DNA from: Arthrobacter sp.
GTDB taxonomy: Bacteria > Actinomycetota > Actinomycetes > Actinomycetales > Micrococcaceae
Assembly: GCA_025464925.1 (NCBI GenBank)
Contig: JAODMS010000188.1
Coordinates: 1-23,905, forward strand
Length of the DNA stretch: 23,905 bases
Direction: 5' to 3'
A program made the translations under genes and the position numbers. Positions 6,742 to 13,528 of the stretch are shown here, in pieces (the stretch's first letter is position 1; each line of letters starts with the position of its first letter). The notes below the pieces were generated by a model that saw only the letters and a list, made by a program, of their open reading frames with translations, made no database searches and was not told the origin of the DNA.

Positions 6742-7491
6742 ATGTCTTCAACTGAAGAGCTTCTGAAGCGTCTCGGTGTCACTATTGACGCCGGGACGCT
6801 TCGTCTTGCGCTCACACACCGTTCCTACGCCTACGAAAACGGCGGCATACCCACCAACGAGCGGCTCGAGTTCCTGGGTGACTCCATTCTGGGGTTCTCG
6901 GTCACTGACGCGCTGTACCACGACAATCCCATGCTGCCCGAAGGGGATCTGGCCAAGCGCCGCTCCGCCGTCGTCAGCACCCGGGCGCTGGCAGGCATCG
7001 GCCGCAGCATCGGCCTGGGCGAATACATTTACCTCGGACAGGGCGAGAAGCTCACCGAAGGCAAGAACAAGTCATCCATCCTGGCAGACACCATGGAGGC
7101 GCTGATCGGCGCCACCTACGTGTCCAACGACATCGAGACGGCGCGCCAGCTGGTCATGCGGCTGGTCGGGCCGCTGCTCAAGGACGCGGGCGCGCTCGGC
7201 GCCGGGACCGACTGGAAGACCAGCATCCAGGAGCTTGCCGCCAGCCGGCAGCTGGGGACCATCAACTACGCCGTCGAGGGCTCCGGACCGGACCATGCAC
7301 GCACCTTCGAGGCTGTGCTGCGTATCGGCGGCACGGACTATGGCACCGGCGCGGGCAACTCGAAGAAGGAAGCCGAGCAGGAAGCCGCCGCCGACGCCTG
7401 GCGCAGGCTCACCACCACGGCTGCCTCGCGGCCGGCGGCGGGCCCGGCGACGTCCGGAACGCCGGTGCTGAGAACACAGCACGGCAGCTAG
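6742..7491 (+). CDS. rnc: Ribonuclease III
   Basis: 249 residues. It cleaves double-stranded RNA, processing rRNA precursors and structured mRNAs. The RNase III signature [12 protein letters not shown] (39-50) carries E43 and D47, and the second acidic pair is D116 and E119 in DTMEALIGA; all four metal-binding acids are present. A double-stranded-RNA-binding domain covers about 156-224 ([10 protein letters not shown] to [16 protein letters not shown]). The last ~25 residues are a Pro/Ala/Thr-rich tail without domain. ATG 6742 lies 21 bp after rpmF, and mutM starts 8 bp after the rnc stop, so the genes are co-transcribed. The rnc-mutM-smc order is conserved in many actinobacteria, but here another gene cluster separates smc. 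Confidence 0.96.
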   Translation: MSSTEELLKRLGVTIDAGTLRLALTHRSYAYENGGIPTNERLEFLGDSILGFSVTDALYHDNPMLPEGDLAKRRSAVVSTRALAGIGRSIGLGEYIYLGQGEKLTEGKNKSSILADTMEALIGATYVSNDIETARQLVMRLVGPLLKDAGALGAGTDWKTSIQELAASRQLGTINYAVEGSGPDHARTFEAVLRIGGTDYGTGAGNSKKEAEQEAAADAWRRLTTTAASRPAAGPATSGTPVLRTQHGS

Positions 7492-7499
7492 GCCCCCTC

Positions 7500-8483
7500 G
7501 TGCCTGAACTGCCCGAGGTCGAAGTCGTCCGCCGCGGACTGGTGAGCTGGGTGCGGGGCCGGACCATCACCGCCGTCGAGGTGGTGGATCCGCGCTCCAT
7601 CCGCCGGCACGCTCTCGGGCCCGAGGACTTCGCCGGCAATCTGGAAGGCGCCCGGGTCCTCGACGTGGTCCGCCGCGGCAAGTTCCTGTGGATGCCGTTG
7701 GCGGATACTCCCGCACCATCAGGGAATGCCGGCCCCGTCGGCGCCCGTTTGCCTGGCAGCCGCGGCTCCGTGGCGCTGATGGCACATCTGGGCATGTCCG
7801 GCCAGCTCCTTCTGCAGGACGCCGGCGTCCCGGACGAGAAACACCTGAAAGTACGGCTGCGCCTCAGCCCGGCCGACAGCATGCCCGAACAGCTCCGGTT
7901 CGTGGACCAGCGCATTTTTGGCGGCCTGTTCCTCACCTCGCTCCTTCCGACGTCCGACGGCGGGCCGGGCGGGCTCGCCGAAACGCCCCTGCCGCTGATC
8001 GCCGAGGAAGCCTCCCATATTGCCCGGGATCCGCTGGATCCGTATTTCTCCTTCGACGACTTCTACCGCCGTCTCCGGGCACGCAAGACCGGCCTCAAGC
8101 GGGCCCTGTTGGATCAGGGCCTGGTGTCGGGGATCGGCAATATCTACGCCGACGAGGCCCTCTGGAAGGCCCGGCTGCACTATGCCCGGCCCACGGACAC
8201 CCTGCGCCGCGCGGAGGCCCTGCGGGTGCTCGACGCCGCCCGCGAGGTCATGACGGACGCCCTGGCCGCCGGTGGAACCAGCTTCGATTCGCTGTACGTC
8301 AACGTCAACGGAGCATCCGGCTACTTCGACCGTTCCCTCAACGCCTACGGCCGCGAGGGCCAGGAATGCAAGCGCTGCGCCGCTGCGGGACTGGTCAGCA
8401 CGCTGAGGCGGGAACAGTTCATGAACCGTTCCTCCTACACCTGCCCGGTCTGCCAGCCCCGCCCACGGAACGGCCGCTGGTAG
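7500..8483 (+). CDS. mutM: Formamidopyrimidine-DNA glycosylase (Fpg)
   Basis: 327 residues from GTG 7500. It excises 8-oxoguanine and formamidopyrimidines and cleaves the strand at the abasic site. PELPEVE follows the initiator directly, giving the Pro nucleophile and Glu (residues 2-3 before Met removal). Other key parts are K61 in RRGKFLW (beta-lobe Lys), AHLGMSGQL (95-103), the H2TH signature [13 protein letters not shown] (207-219) and the zinc finger with C290, C293, C315 and C318 plus R310 in [11 protein letters not shown]. About 20 residues (~69-89, Pro/Gly-rich) are inserted before the AHLGMSG block, consistent with the longer actinobacterial form. No ribosome site precedes the GTG; coupling to rnc 8 bp upstream is likely. 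It ends the + strand block; the oleD stop lies 59 bp away on the other strand. Confidence 0.96.
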   Translation: MPELPEVEVVRRGLVSWVRGRTITAVEVVDPRSIRRHALGPEDFAGNLEGARVLDVVRRGKFLWMPLADTPAPSGNAGPVGARLPGSRGSVALMAHLGMSGQLLLQDAGVPDEKHLKVRLRLSPADSMPEQLRFVDQRIFGGLFLTSLLPTSDGGPGGLAETPLPLIAEEASHIARDPLDPYFSFDDFYRRLRARKTGLKRALLDQGLVSGIGNIYADEALWKARLHYARPTDTLRRAEALRVLDAAREVMTDALAAGGTSFDSLYVNVNGASGYFDRSLNAYGREGQECKRCAAAGLVSTLRREQFMNRSSYTCPVCQPRPRNGRW

Positions 8484-8509
8484 GGGAGCCCGCGCGCCCG
8501 GGAGACCCC
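8483..8509 (+). terminator. GC-rich hairpin after mutM, weak terminator candidate
   Basis: Starting at the mutM stop codon, GGGG (8483-8486) can pair with CCCC (8506-8509), enclosing an inner CCCG/CGGG stem. No T-run follows on either strand, so classical intrinsic termination is uncertain. It is the main structure in the short gap between convergent mutM and oleD. Confidence 0.3.
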
Positions 8510-8542
8510 TCAATCAGTGGCGGATGTGGGCAACGGTGACAG

Positions 8543-9553
8543 TTATCTTGGCGCTCGCCAACGGCGCGAAACCCGCGCCGTTGAAAGTGGACCGTAGCGC
8601 TCGGCCAGTCTCACCAGGCCCTCGTCAATTGAAACGGCGGGGGTCCAGTTGAGGAGTTTGCGGGTCTCGCGCTGGTCGAACCAGTGGGCGGTGGAGAGCT
8701 GCTCAGCGAGGAATCTGGTCATCGGCGGCTCCCCTGCCCGGCCGGCCCGGGTCCAAAGCTTCTCCACCACCGATCCTGCCGCCCGCGCGATCCGTCCCGG
8801 CACCGTCCACGACGGCGCGGGGACGCCGCCCGCGGCGCAAATTCCCGCCAGCAGCTCCCCGACCGGGCGGGGTTCTCCATTGCTGACGACGAGCGCCCGG
8901 CCGTGGATGTGCTCCATGCGGTGCAGCGCGGCGACGATGGCCGAGGCGGCGTTGTCCACGTAGGTGGTGTCGATCAGGGCCGCCCCGGAGTCGAGCAGCG
9001 GCAGGCGGCCGCGGCCGGCACGTTCCAGCACCCGTTCCACCAGTTGCGTATCGCCTGGGCCCCAGACGATGTGCGGGCGTACCGCCGCGACCCGGAGTTC
9101 CGGCGAGTCGGCGGCCAGCGCCAGCAGCTCGGCCTCGGCCTTGGTGCGGGAGTAGTCGCCGTGCGCGCGGGCCGGGTCCGCCGGCTCGGCGCCCAGTCCG
9201 GCGATGGCGGCCCCGGAGTTGGCCACGGACGGGGAGGAGACGAAGACCAGGTCGCGCACGCCCGCCGCGCGGGCTGCAAGGAGCAGGCGCCGCGTGCCTT
9301 CGACATTCACCTCGTGGAAATCGGTGGCGCGGCCGGTGAAGGAGACCTTTGCCGCCAGGTGGATGACGCCCTCGGCCCCGGCGACGGCGCGACGGACGGC
9401 GTCGTCGTCAGTGACGGACCCGGAGAGGTCCACGGCGCCGTCGACGCCCGCGGGACGGCGCTGGAAGGTGGTGACGGCGTGGCCTTGCCGCACCAGCAGC
9501 ACGGCCACAACACGACCGAGCAGGCCGCTTGCGCCGGTGACGAGGACCCTCAC
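8543..9553 (-). CDS. oleD: OleD, NAD(P)H-dependent 2-alkyl-3-ketoalkanoate reductase
   Basis: 336 residues from GTG 9553, whose GTGA overlaps the oleBC stop. OleD reduces the beta-ketoacid made by OleA to a 2-alkyl-3-hydroxyalkanoic acid. It is an extended SDR of the 3-beta-HSD/epimerase type: VLVTGASGLLG (3-13) is the dinucleotide loop, followed by VIHLAAKVSF (63-72), NVEGTRRLL (83-91), VSSPSV (105-110) and the catalytic YSRTK (Y134, K138). VRPHIVWGPGD and an IDTTYVDNAASA segment are also typical of the family. The assignment to OleD rather than another extended SDR rests on the position behind oleA and oleBC on the same strand. The last codons coincide with two inverted repeats (8548-8582). 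It is the final gene of the ole operon. Confidence 0.9.
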   Translation of the reverse strand: MRVLVTGASGLLGRVVAVLLVRQGHAVTTFQRRPAGVDGAVDLSGSVTDDDAVRRAVAGAEGVIHLAAKVSFTGRATDFHEVNVEGTRRLLLAARAAGVRDLVFVSSPSVANSGAAIAGLGAEPADPARAHGDYSRTKAEAELLALAADSPELRVAAVRPHIVWGPGDTQLVERVLERAGRGRLPLLDSGAALIDTTYVDNAASAIVAALHRMEHIHGRALVVSNGEPRPVGELLAGICAAGGVPAPSWTVPGRIARAAGSVVEKLWTRAGRAGEPPMTRFLAEQLSTAHWFDQRETRKLLNWTPAVSIDEGLVRLAERYGPLSTARVSRRWRAPR

Positions 9554-12249
9554 GGCGTGCCCGGACGGCCGCCGGCCAGCACCGCCGAGGCCCACCGGGA
9601 CAAGCGGGTCCTGTCGATCTTGGCGTTGTGGCGGATGTCGGTCGGCTGGGAGGAGACAACGAGCACGGCGGAGACGCTGACGCCCGCCTGACGGGCCGCC
9701 TCGCGTACGCGCCCTGCGAGCTGCGGCGCGGCAGGGCCGGCCCGGCGGGCGGCAGGTACAGTCTCGACGACGGCGACGACGGCCTGCGTCCCGGACGGGC
9801 CGACCCCGACGACGGCGGCCAGCGCGACGTCCTCCAGTCGTTCGATGGCCTGCTCGGCGCCCACGGGCGTGACCACGGTCCCCGGTGCCGTTACGACGTG
9901 CGCGAGGCGTCCTTCCACCCAGAGCCGGCCGGCGGCGTCGAAGTGTCCGATGTCGCCCGTGCGGTGCCACCCGGCCGTGCGGCCGCTCTCGCGCTGGGTC
10001 AGCCAGAGCCTGTCGTAGGCTTCCTTCACGTGCGGGGCGCGCACGAGGATTTCGCCGGTCACCCCCGCCTCCGTGACGGGGTCGTCCCCGGGTGCGGTGC
10101 CGTCCGCGGCGAGCGGGATGATGGCCACGCGGGCGCCGTGCACCGGCCGGCCCACGCACACGCCGTTGCCGGCCCCCGCCATGGTTCCGGCGTCGACGTC
10201 GACCTCAGCGGCGCGGATCTGTTCGAGGCTGATATCGGTGACGGGCAGCGCCTCGGTCATCCCGTACGGGGTGTGCAGCGAGGCCCGGGGCAGCAGAAGC
10301 TGCACTTCTGCGAGGAGGGATTCGGCGACGGGCGCGCCTGCGGAGAGCAGCAGCTCCACACGCCCCAGGGTCCCGTGCCCGGCCCGGCTCAGGCCGCCCT
10401 GGGTCGCGAGGACGTTGCGCAGCGCCGCCGGGGAGGCGAAGACCACGGTGGCGTCGATGGCCGTGGCAGCATCCGCCAGTGCGAGGGCCGTCAGGGTGCG
10501 GGGCGCGGTCACGTCCATGGCAGGCGTCACTGAGACGGCCCCCAGCGCTGGTCCCAGCAGGGCGAAGGGCGCGAAGCCCGCCACCAGGCGTGCGCCAGGG
10601 CGGATCCCCAGCGTCGCGGCCACGGTGTCCCGCATCGCGGCCAGCCGCCGGTGGGTGTAGAGCACGCCCTTGGCGGGGCCGGTGGATCCGGAGGTGAAGA
10701 GCACTGCGGCGGGGGCGTCCGGGTCCGGAACCTGCAGCGGCGGCGTCTTCTTAGCGATGAATTCTCCCCGGCTGGCGAGGAAGGCCAAGGAGGTCTCGAC
10801 GGCGAGAAGGCGGCGGCGGGCGGCTGGCAGGTCCCGCACACTGATGCGCCGTCCCGGCCAGCTGAGCATCGATGCGGCGGCGAGGGCCTTGTCGATGCCG
10901 ATGAGGAAATCCGGGGTGGCGCCCTTGACGGCGCGGCTCAGGCCGCGGGTGCCGAGGCCCGCATCGGCCACGACCACCACCGCGCCCAGCCGGAGGCAGG
11001 CGTAGAGGACCACGGTCAGGTCCACCCCCGGCGGAACCATCAGGCTCACCCGGCTGCCCTGCCGGACGCCGGCTTTCTGCAGTCCAGCCGCGAGGGCGGC
11101 AATATTCTGTTCGAGCTCCTGCCAGCTGAGCGAGCGGGCGACACTGCCGTCCGCGGCCATTTCGGCGACGGCGGTGTCCCCGCCGGCGGGTCCTGCTGCC
11201 AGCTCGGTGAGCGGCGCCCAAAGGGGCGGGAGCCCGGTGCCAGACTCCCCCGTCGGGGAAGGCGCAGTCGGGGAAGCCGCAGTCGGGAAAACCGCCTGGG
11301 CGTCAGCCGGTCCGCTGTCCCGGCCGCGCTCGGCAAGCCATTCGAGGACGGGAGTGGCGATGTCCCGGTCTTCGGCGACCAGGTGGCCGGCACCCTCGAA
11401 GCGGTGCACTTTCGCGTCCGGCAGCCGGCTGATCAGATCCTTCAGGTACCGGTCGGAAAAGATCGGGTCCCGCGGCCCCCAGAGCATCAGGGCCGGAACC
11501 CTCAGCCCGCGCAGCCCTTCGGCGACCCGGCTGAGCGCCGGGAAGCTGGGATGGGAGGCGTCGGCGGGAATGTCCGCGACAAAGTTTCCCACGCCGGCGC
11601 GGCGCCCGGCGCCCCGGTAAGGGGCCATGAAGGCGCTGCGGACATCCGCGGCCAGCGGAGGGCGGGCAAGGGAATGCGTCACCCGCAGGAAGGCGTCCGA
11701 CGTCGTCGTTCCCCAGCGGTGCACTGCGGGGTGCAGGGCAAGCCGCAGCGCCGGCGGGATGCGGGAGCTTGAGGGTTGGTGGACGGCGGTGTTGGTCAGC
11801 ACCACCCCGGCCAGCTGCTGCGGATGTGCCAAGGCCCAGCCGAGGCTGATCACGCCGCCCCAGTCGTGGCCGACGGTGACGACCGGCCCGCCCAGCCCAA
11901 GCGCGGCGGTGAGATCGCCCAGGTCGTTGATCCGGTCCGCCAGACGCCGGAACGTGCCGGTGCGCTCTGAGAAGCCCATATCCAGCTGGTCCACCGCCAC
12001 GACGCGCCAGGGATGCGCGGAGTCGGATCCGGCGGCCAGCAGGGTCCGCCACAGGTAGGACCAGGTCGGGTTGCCGTGCACGCACAGCAGGGTGCCGGCT
12101 GGAGTGAGCCCGCGGCGGGAGAGCTGGGCTCCGTTGTCGAGCAGGTGCCAGCGGCGCACGGTTCCGGGCTCATCCGCGGCGGAGGTGGACGCCACATCGA
12201 TCTCGCGCGACCACTCGGGGTCGACGCCGGGCCAGTTGGCGGCTACCAA
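9550..12249 (-). CDS. oleBC: OleBC fusion: beta-lactone decarboxylase (OleB) + beta-lactone synthetase (OleC)
   Basis: 899 residues from TTG 12249. Residues ~1-310 are an alpha/beta-hydrolase of the haloalkane dehalogenase family: HGNPTW oxyanion segment (59-64), nucleophile D129 in GHDWGG, candidate acid D261 in LWGPRDPIF and H289 in GAGHL. Known OleB enzymes use this fold to decarboxylate a beta-lactone to a cis-alkene. A Pro/Ser/Thr-rich linker (~311-340) follows. Residues ~341-899 are an acyl-CoA-synthetase-like adenylating enzyme: TSGSTGPAKG (519-528), TPYGMTEA (660-667), HRTGD (762-766) and C-terminal Lys K877 in RHNAKIDR. OleC cyclises the beta-hydroxyacid to the lactone using ATP. The start overlaps the oleA stop by 7 bp and is preceded by GGTGGA; an in-frame ATG at 12297 lies inside oleA and is less likely. 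The fused form is known from actinobacteria. Confidence 0.93.
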   Translation of the reverse strand: MVAANWPGVDPEWSREIDVASTSAADEPGTVRRWHLLDNGAQLSRRGLTPAGTLLCVHGNPTWSYLWRTLLAAGSDSAHPWRVVAVDQLDMGFSERTGTFRRLADRINDLGDLTAALGLGGPVVTVGHDWGGVISLGWALAHPQQLAGVVLTNTAVHQPSSSRIPPALRLALHPAVHRWGTTTSDAFLRVTHSLARPPLAADVRSAFMAPYRGAGRRAGVGNFVADIPADASHPSFPALSRVAEGLRGLRVPALMLWGPRDPIFSDRYLKDLISRLPDAKVHRFEGAGHLVAEDRDIATPVLEWLAERGRDSGPADAQAVFPTAASPTAPSPTGESGTGLPPLWAPLTELAAGPAGGDTAVAEMAADGSVARSLSWQELEQNIAALAAGLQKAGVRQGSRVSLMVPPGVDLTVVLYACLRLGAVVVVADAGLGTRGLSRAVKGATPDFLIGIDKALAAASMLSWPGRRISVRDLPAARRRLLAVETSLAFLASRGEFIAKKTPPLQVPDPDAPAAVLFTSGSTGPAKGVLYTHRRLAAMRDTVAATLGIRPGARLVAGFAPFALLGPALGAVSVTPAMDVTAPRTLTALALADAATAIDATVVFASPAALRNVLATQGGLSRAGHGTLGRVELLLSAGAPVAESLLAEVQLLLPRASLHTPYGMTEALPVTDISLEQIRAAEVDVDAGTMAGAGNGVCVGRPVHGARVAIIPLAADGTAPGDDPVTEAGVTGEILVRAPHVKEAYDRLWLTQRESGRTAGWHRTGDIGHFDAAGRLWVEGRLAHVVTAPGTVVTPVGAEQAIERLEDVALAAVVGVGPSGTQAVVAVVETVPAARRAGPAAPQLAGRVREAARQAGVSVSAVLVVSSQPTDIRHNAKIDRTRLSRWASAVLAGGRPGTP
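11252..11296. repeat. Three tandem 15-bp units inside oleBC, coding for the OleB/OleC linker
   Basis: Units 11252-11266, 11267-11281 and 11282-11296 each read GTCGGGGAAGSCGCA or a close variant on the + strand; the third has drifted (GTCGGGAAAACCGCC). On the coding strand they give FPTAA, SPTAP and SPTGE-like five-residue repeats. The period is a multiple of three, so copy-number change would keep the frame. Confidence 0.85.
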
Positions 12250-13265
12250 ACGATTTCCACCATGGCGGTGTTGAGGCCGGAACCGACGCCCATGCACAGT
12301 ACGCGGTCCCCGGCTCCGAGGCTCTGCGCTTCGGCGGCCAGGGTCATGGGGAGGGAGGCCGGGCCCACATTACCCCAGTGCGGGAACGTGATCGGCACCT
12401 TGTCCGGGTCCAAATCAATGGCGTCGATGATGGCCTGGGTATAGGCAGTACTCACCTGGTGCGTGACGTAGCGGTCCATCGAGGCCCAGTTCCACTCCGG
12501 CTGGGCCTCGTTCCAGGCATCGACCACGAGCTGCAGGCCGCCGTCGAGCAGGCCCTTGGTGTCGGTGGCCATGCCGTCGATGCCGCCCACGCACAGTTCA
12601 TGGTGCTCGGTGCCGGCGCGCATCACGCCGCCGAGGATCCGGTGCGCACCCGGGTGCTGGTCCGCCGGGCCCAGGACGGCAGCCGCGGCTCCGGAACCCA
12701 GGGTGAGTGTGGCGAACTCGCGGTTGAAGTCCTCACGGGTGGTTTCCGGCCGCTGCAGCCGGGCCAGAGTGGCCTCCTGGGTTGCCTGGGCATCCTCGCC
12801 ATTGACAATCACCGCGTACTTGATCTGGCCGGAGTCGATCATGTTGGCCGCCAGGGTCATGCCGTTGACGAATCCGAGGCAGGCGTTGGCCAGGTCGAAG
12901 TTCATGGCCGATGACGGGAGGCTGAGTCCGTGGTGGATCTTCACCGCGACAGACGGTTCGAGGTTGCGCCGTGTCACGGACGTGTTGATCAGCAGGCCGA
13001 CCTCGGACGCGTCGATGCCGGACTCGGCCAAGGCTTTCGCGCCCGCATCGATGGCTGCGTCGTCGAACGATGTCCCGGGGGCCCACCAGCGCCGGTGCGT
13101 GACGCCGGCCACCCGTTCGAGCAGTTTTGGGGGGAACTTCAGCCGCCGGAGGGTCAAAGCCAGCCTACTATCGAAATCTGTGGAACTGACGATCCTCGGA
13201 GCTTCGACGCTGCTCACCGAAAGCAAGGCGGTGTTGCGGTGCCGGAATGTTGCATTCCCTATCAA
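12243..13265 (-). CDS. oleA: OleA, thiolase-superfamily acyl-CoA head-to-head condensing enzyme
   Basis: 340 residues from TTG 13265 (family-typical N terminus GNATFRHRNTALLSV), with AGAGG six bases upstream. OleA is a FabH/KASIII-like enzyme that joins two fatty acyl-CoAs by a decarboxylation-free Claisen condensation to a 2-alkyl-3-ketoacid. The Cys-His-Asn triad is C129 (LANACLGF), H269 (VTHQVSTAY) and N299 (FPHWGNVGPAS). E103 in the LEPS motif probably corresponds to the Glu that the partner subunit places in the active site of characterised OleA. The C-terminal GVGSGLNTAMVEIVW is the usual thiolase-fold ending. The same frame stays open upstream to 13466, but that stretch is Cys/Arg-rich, unlike any OleA, and covers the smc promoter. 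First gene of the ole operon, divergent from smc. Confidence 0.94.
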   Translation of the reverse strand: MIGNATFRHRNTALLSVSSVEAPRIVSSTDFDSRLALTLRRLKFPPKLLERVAGVTHRRWWAPGTSFDDAAIDAGAKALAESGIDASEVGLLINTSVTRRNLEPSVAVKIHHGLSLPSSAMNFDLANACLGFVNGMTLAANMIDSGQIKYAVIVNGEDAQATQEATLARLQRPETTREDFNREFATLTLGSGAAAAVLGPADQHPGAHRILGGVMRAGTEHHELCVGGIDGMATDTKGLLDGGLQLVVDAWNEAQPEWNWASMDRYVTHQVSTAYTQAIIDAIDLDPDKVPITFPHWGNVGPASLPMTLAAEAQSLGAGDRVLCMGVGSGLNTAMVEIVW

Positions 13266-13298
13266 GTTGTGCCTCTGTTCGTGTCCGTCCTGCGCTCC

Positions 13299-13312
13299 GG
13301 CGGTTGACCGCC
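13299..13312. promoter_or_regulatory. 14-bp palindrome upstream of oleA, possible operator
   Basis: GGCGGT-TG-ACCGCC is a perfect 6-bp inverted repeat with a 2-bp centre. It lies 34-47 bp upstream of the oleA start codon in the untranslated region. No matching regulator is encoded nearby. It could equally be an mRNA hairpin in the oleA leader. Confidence 0.35.
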
Positions 13313-13415
13313 CGTTCAGGCACAAGCCCAAGAGCTTAACTATGCCCGGTGCCGATCCATTCCTGCATCTGCAAATTGGAGCATCTGCGCCGGTGTCGCA
13401 CGGGTTCTGCGCGGA

Positions 13416-13444
13416 ATTGTCACAGCTCCGCAGTAGATTGTAAA
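13416..13444 (-). promoter_or_regulatory. Candidate oleA promoter overlapping the smc promoter
   Basis: Read on the - strand, TTTACA (13444-13439) and GACAAT (13421-13416) are separated by 17 bp, a fair -35/-10 pair. Transcription would start near 13409 and give a leader of roughly 145 bases before the oleA TTG. The -35 covers the -10 of the smc promoter and vice versa. Prediction only. Confidence 0.35.
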
Positions 13445-13446
13445 TA
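13417..13446 (+). promoter_or_regulatory. Probable smc promoter
   Basis: TTGTCA (13417-13422) and TAAATA (13441-13446) are separated by 18 bp in an AT-richer patch. The start site would lie near 13453, some 75 bases before the chosen smc TTG. It is the only good + strand promoter pair between oleA and smc. Confidence 0.5.
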
Positions 13447-13528
13447 TGCAGGGCCGTCCCCAACATCCGCGCCCGTCCAAATCATGCGTTCGCGTGCCCA
13501 GTCCGCCGAGCAGGAGACCAGAAACACC

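Noticed and set aside
9554..10159. Upstream extension of the oleD frame inside oleBC
   Set aside because: Arg/Gly-rich shadow of the OleC coding sequence; OleD begins at the GTGA overlap with the NAD-binding strand.
13365..13388. Direct repeat GCATCTGC (13365-13372 and 13381-13388) near the oleA/smc promoters
   Set aside because: Eight bases repeated once at 16-bp spacing is weak evidence for a binding site on its own.
13266..13466. Upstream extension of the oleA frame (67 codons)
   Set aside because: Cys/Arg-rich sequence unlike any OleA N terminus, covering the smc promoter region. TTG 13265 gives the family start and has AGAGG.
13349..13528. Longer smc N terminus (ATG-like start at 13349 or ATG 13484)
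   Set aside because: Residues before HLKSLTVRGFKSF are not SMC-like and the first option lies upstream of the promoter. ATG 13484 remains a minor alternative.
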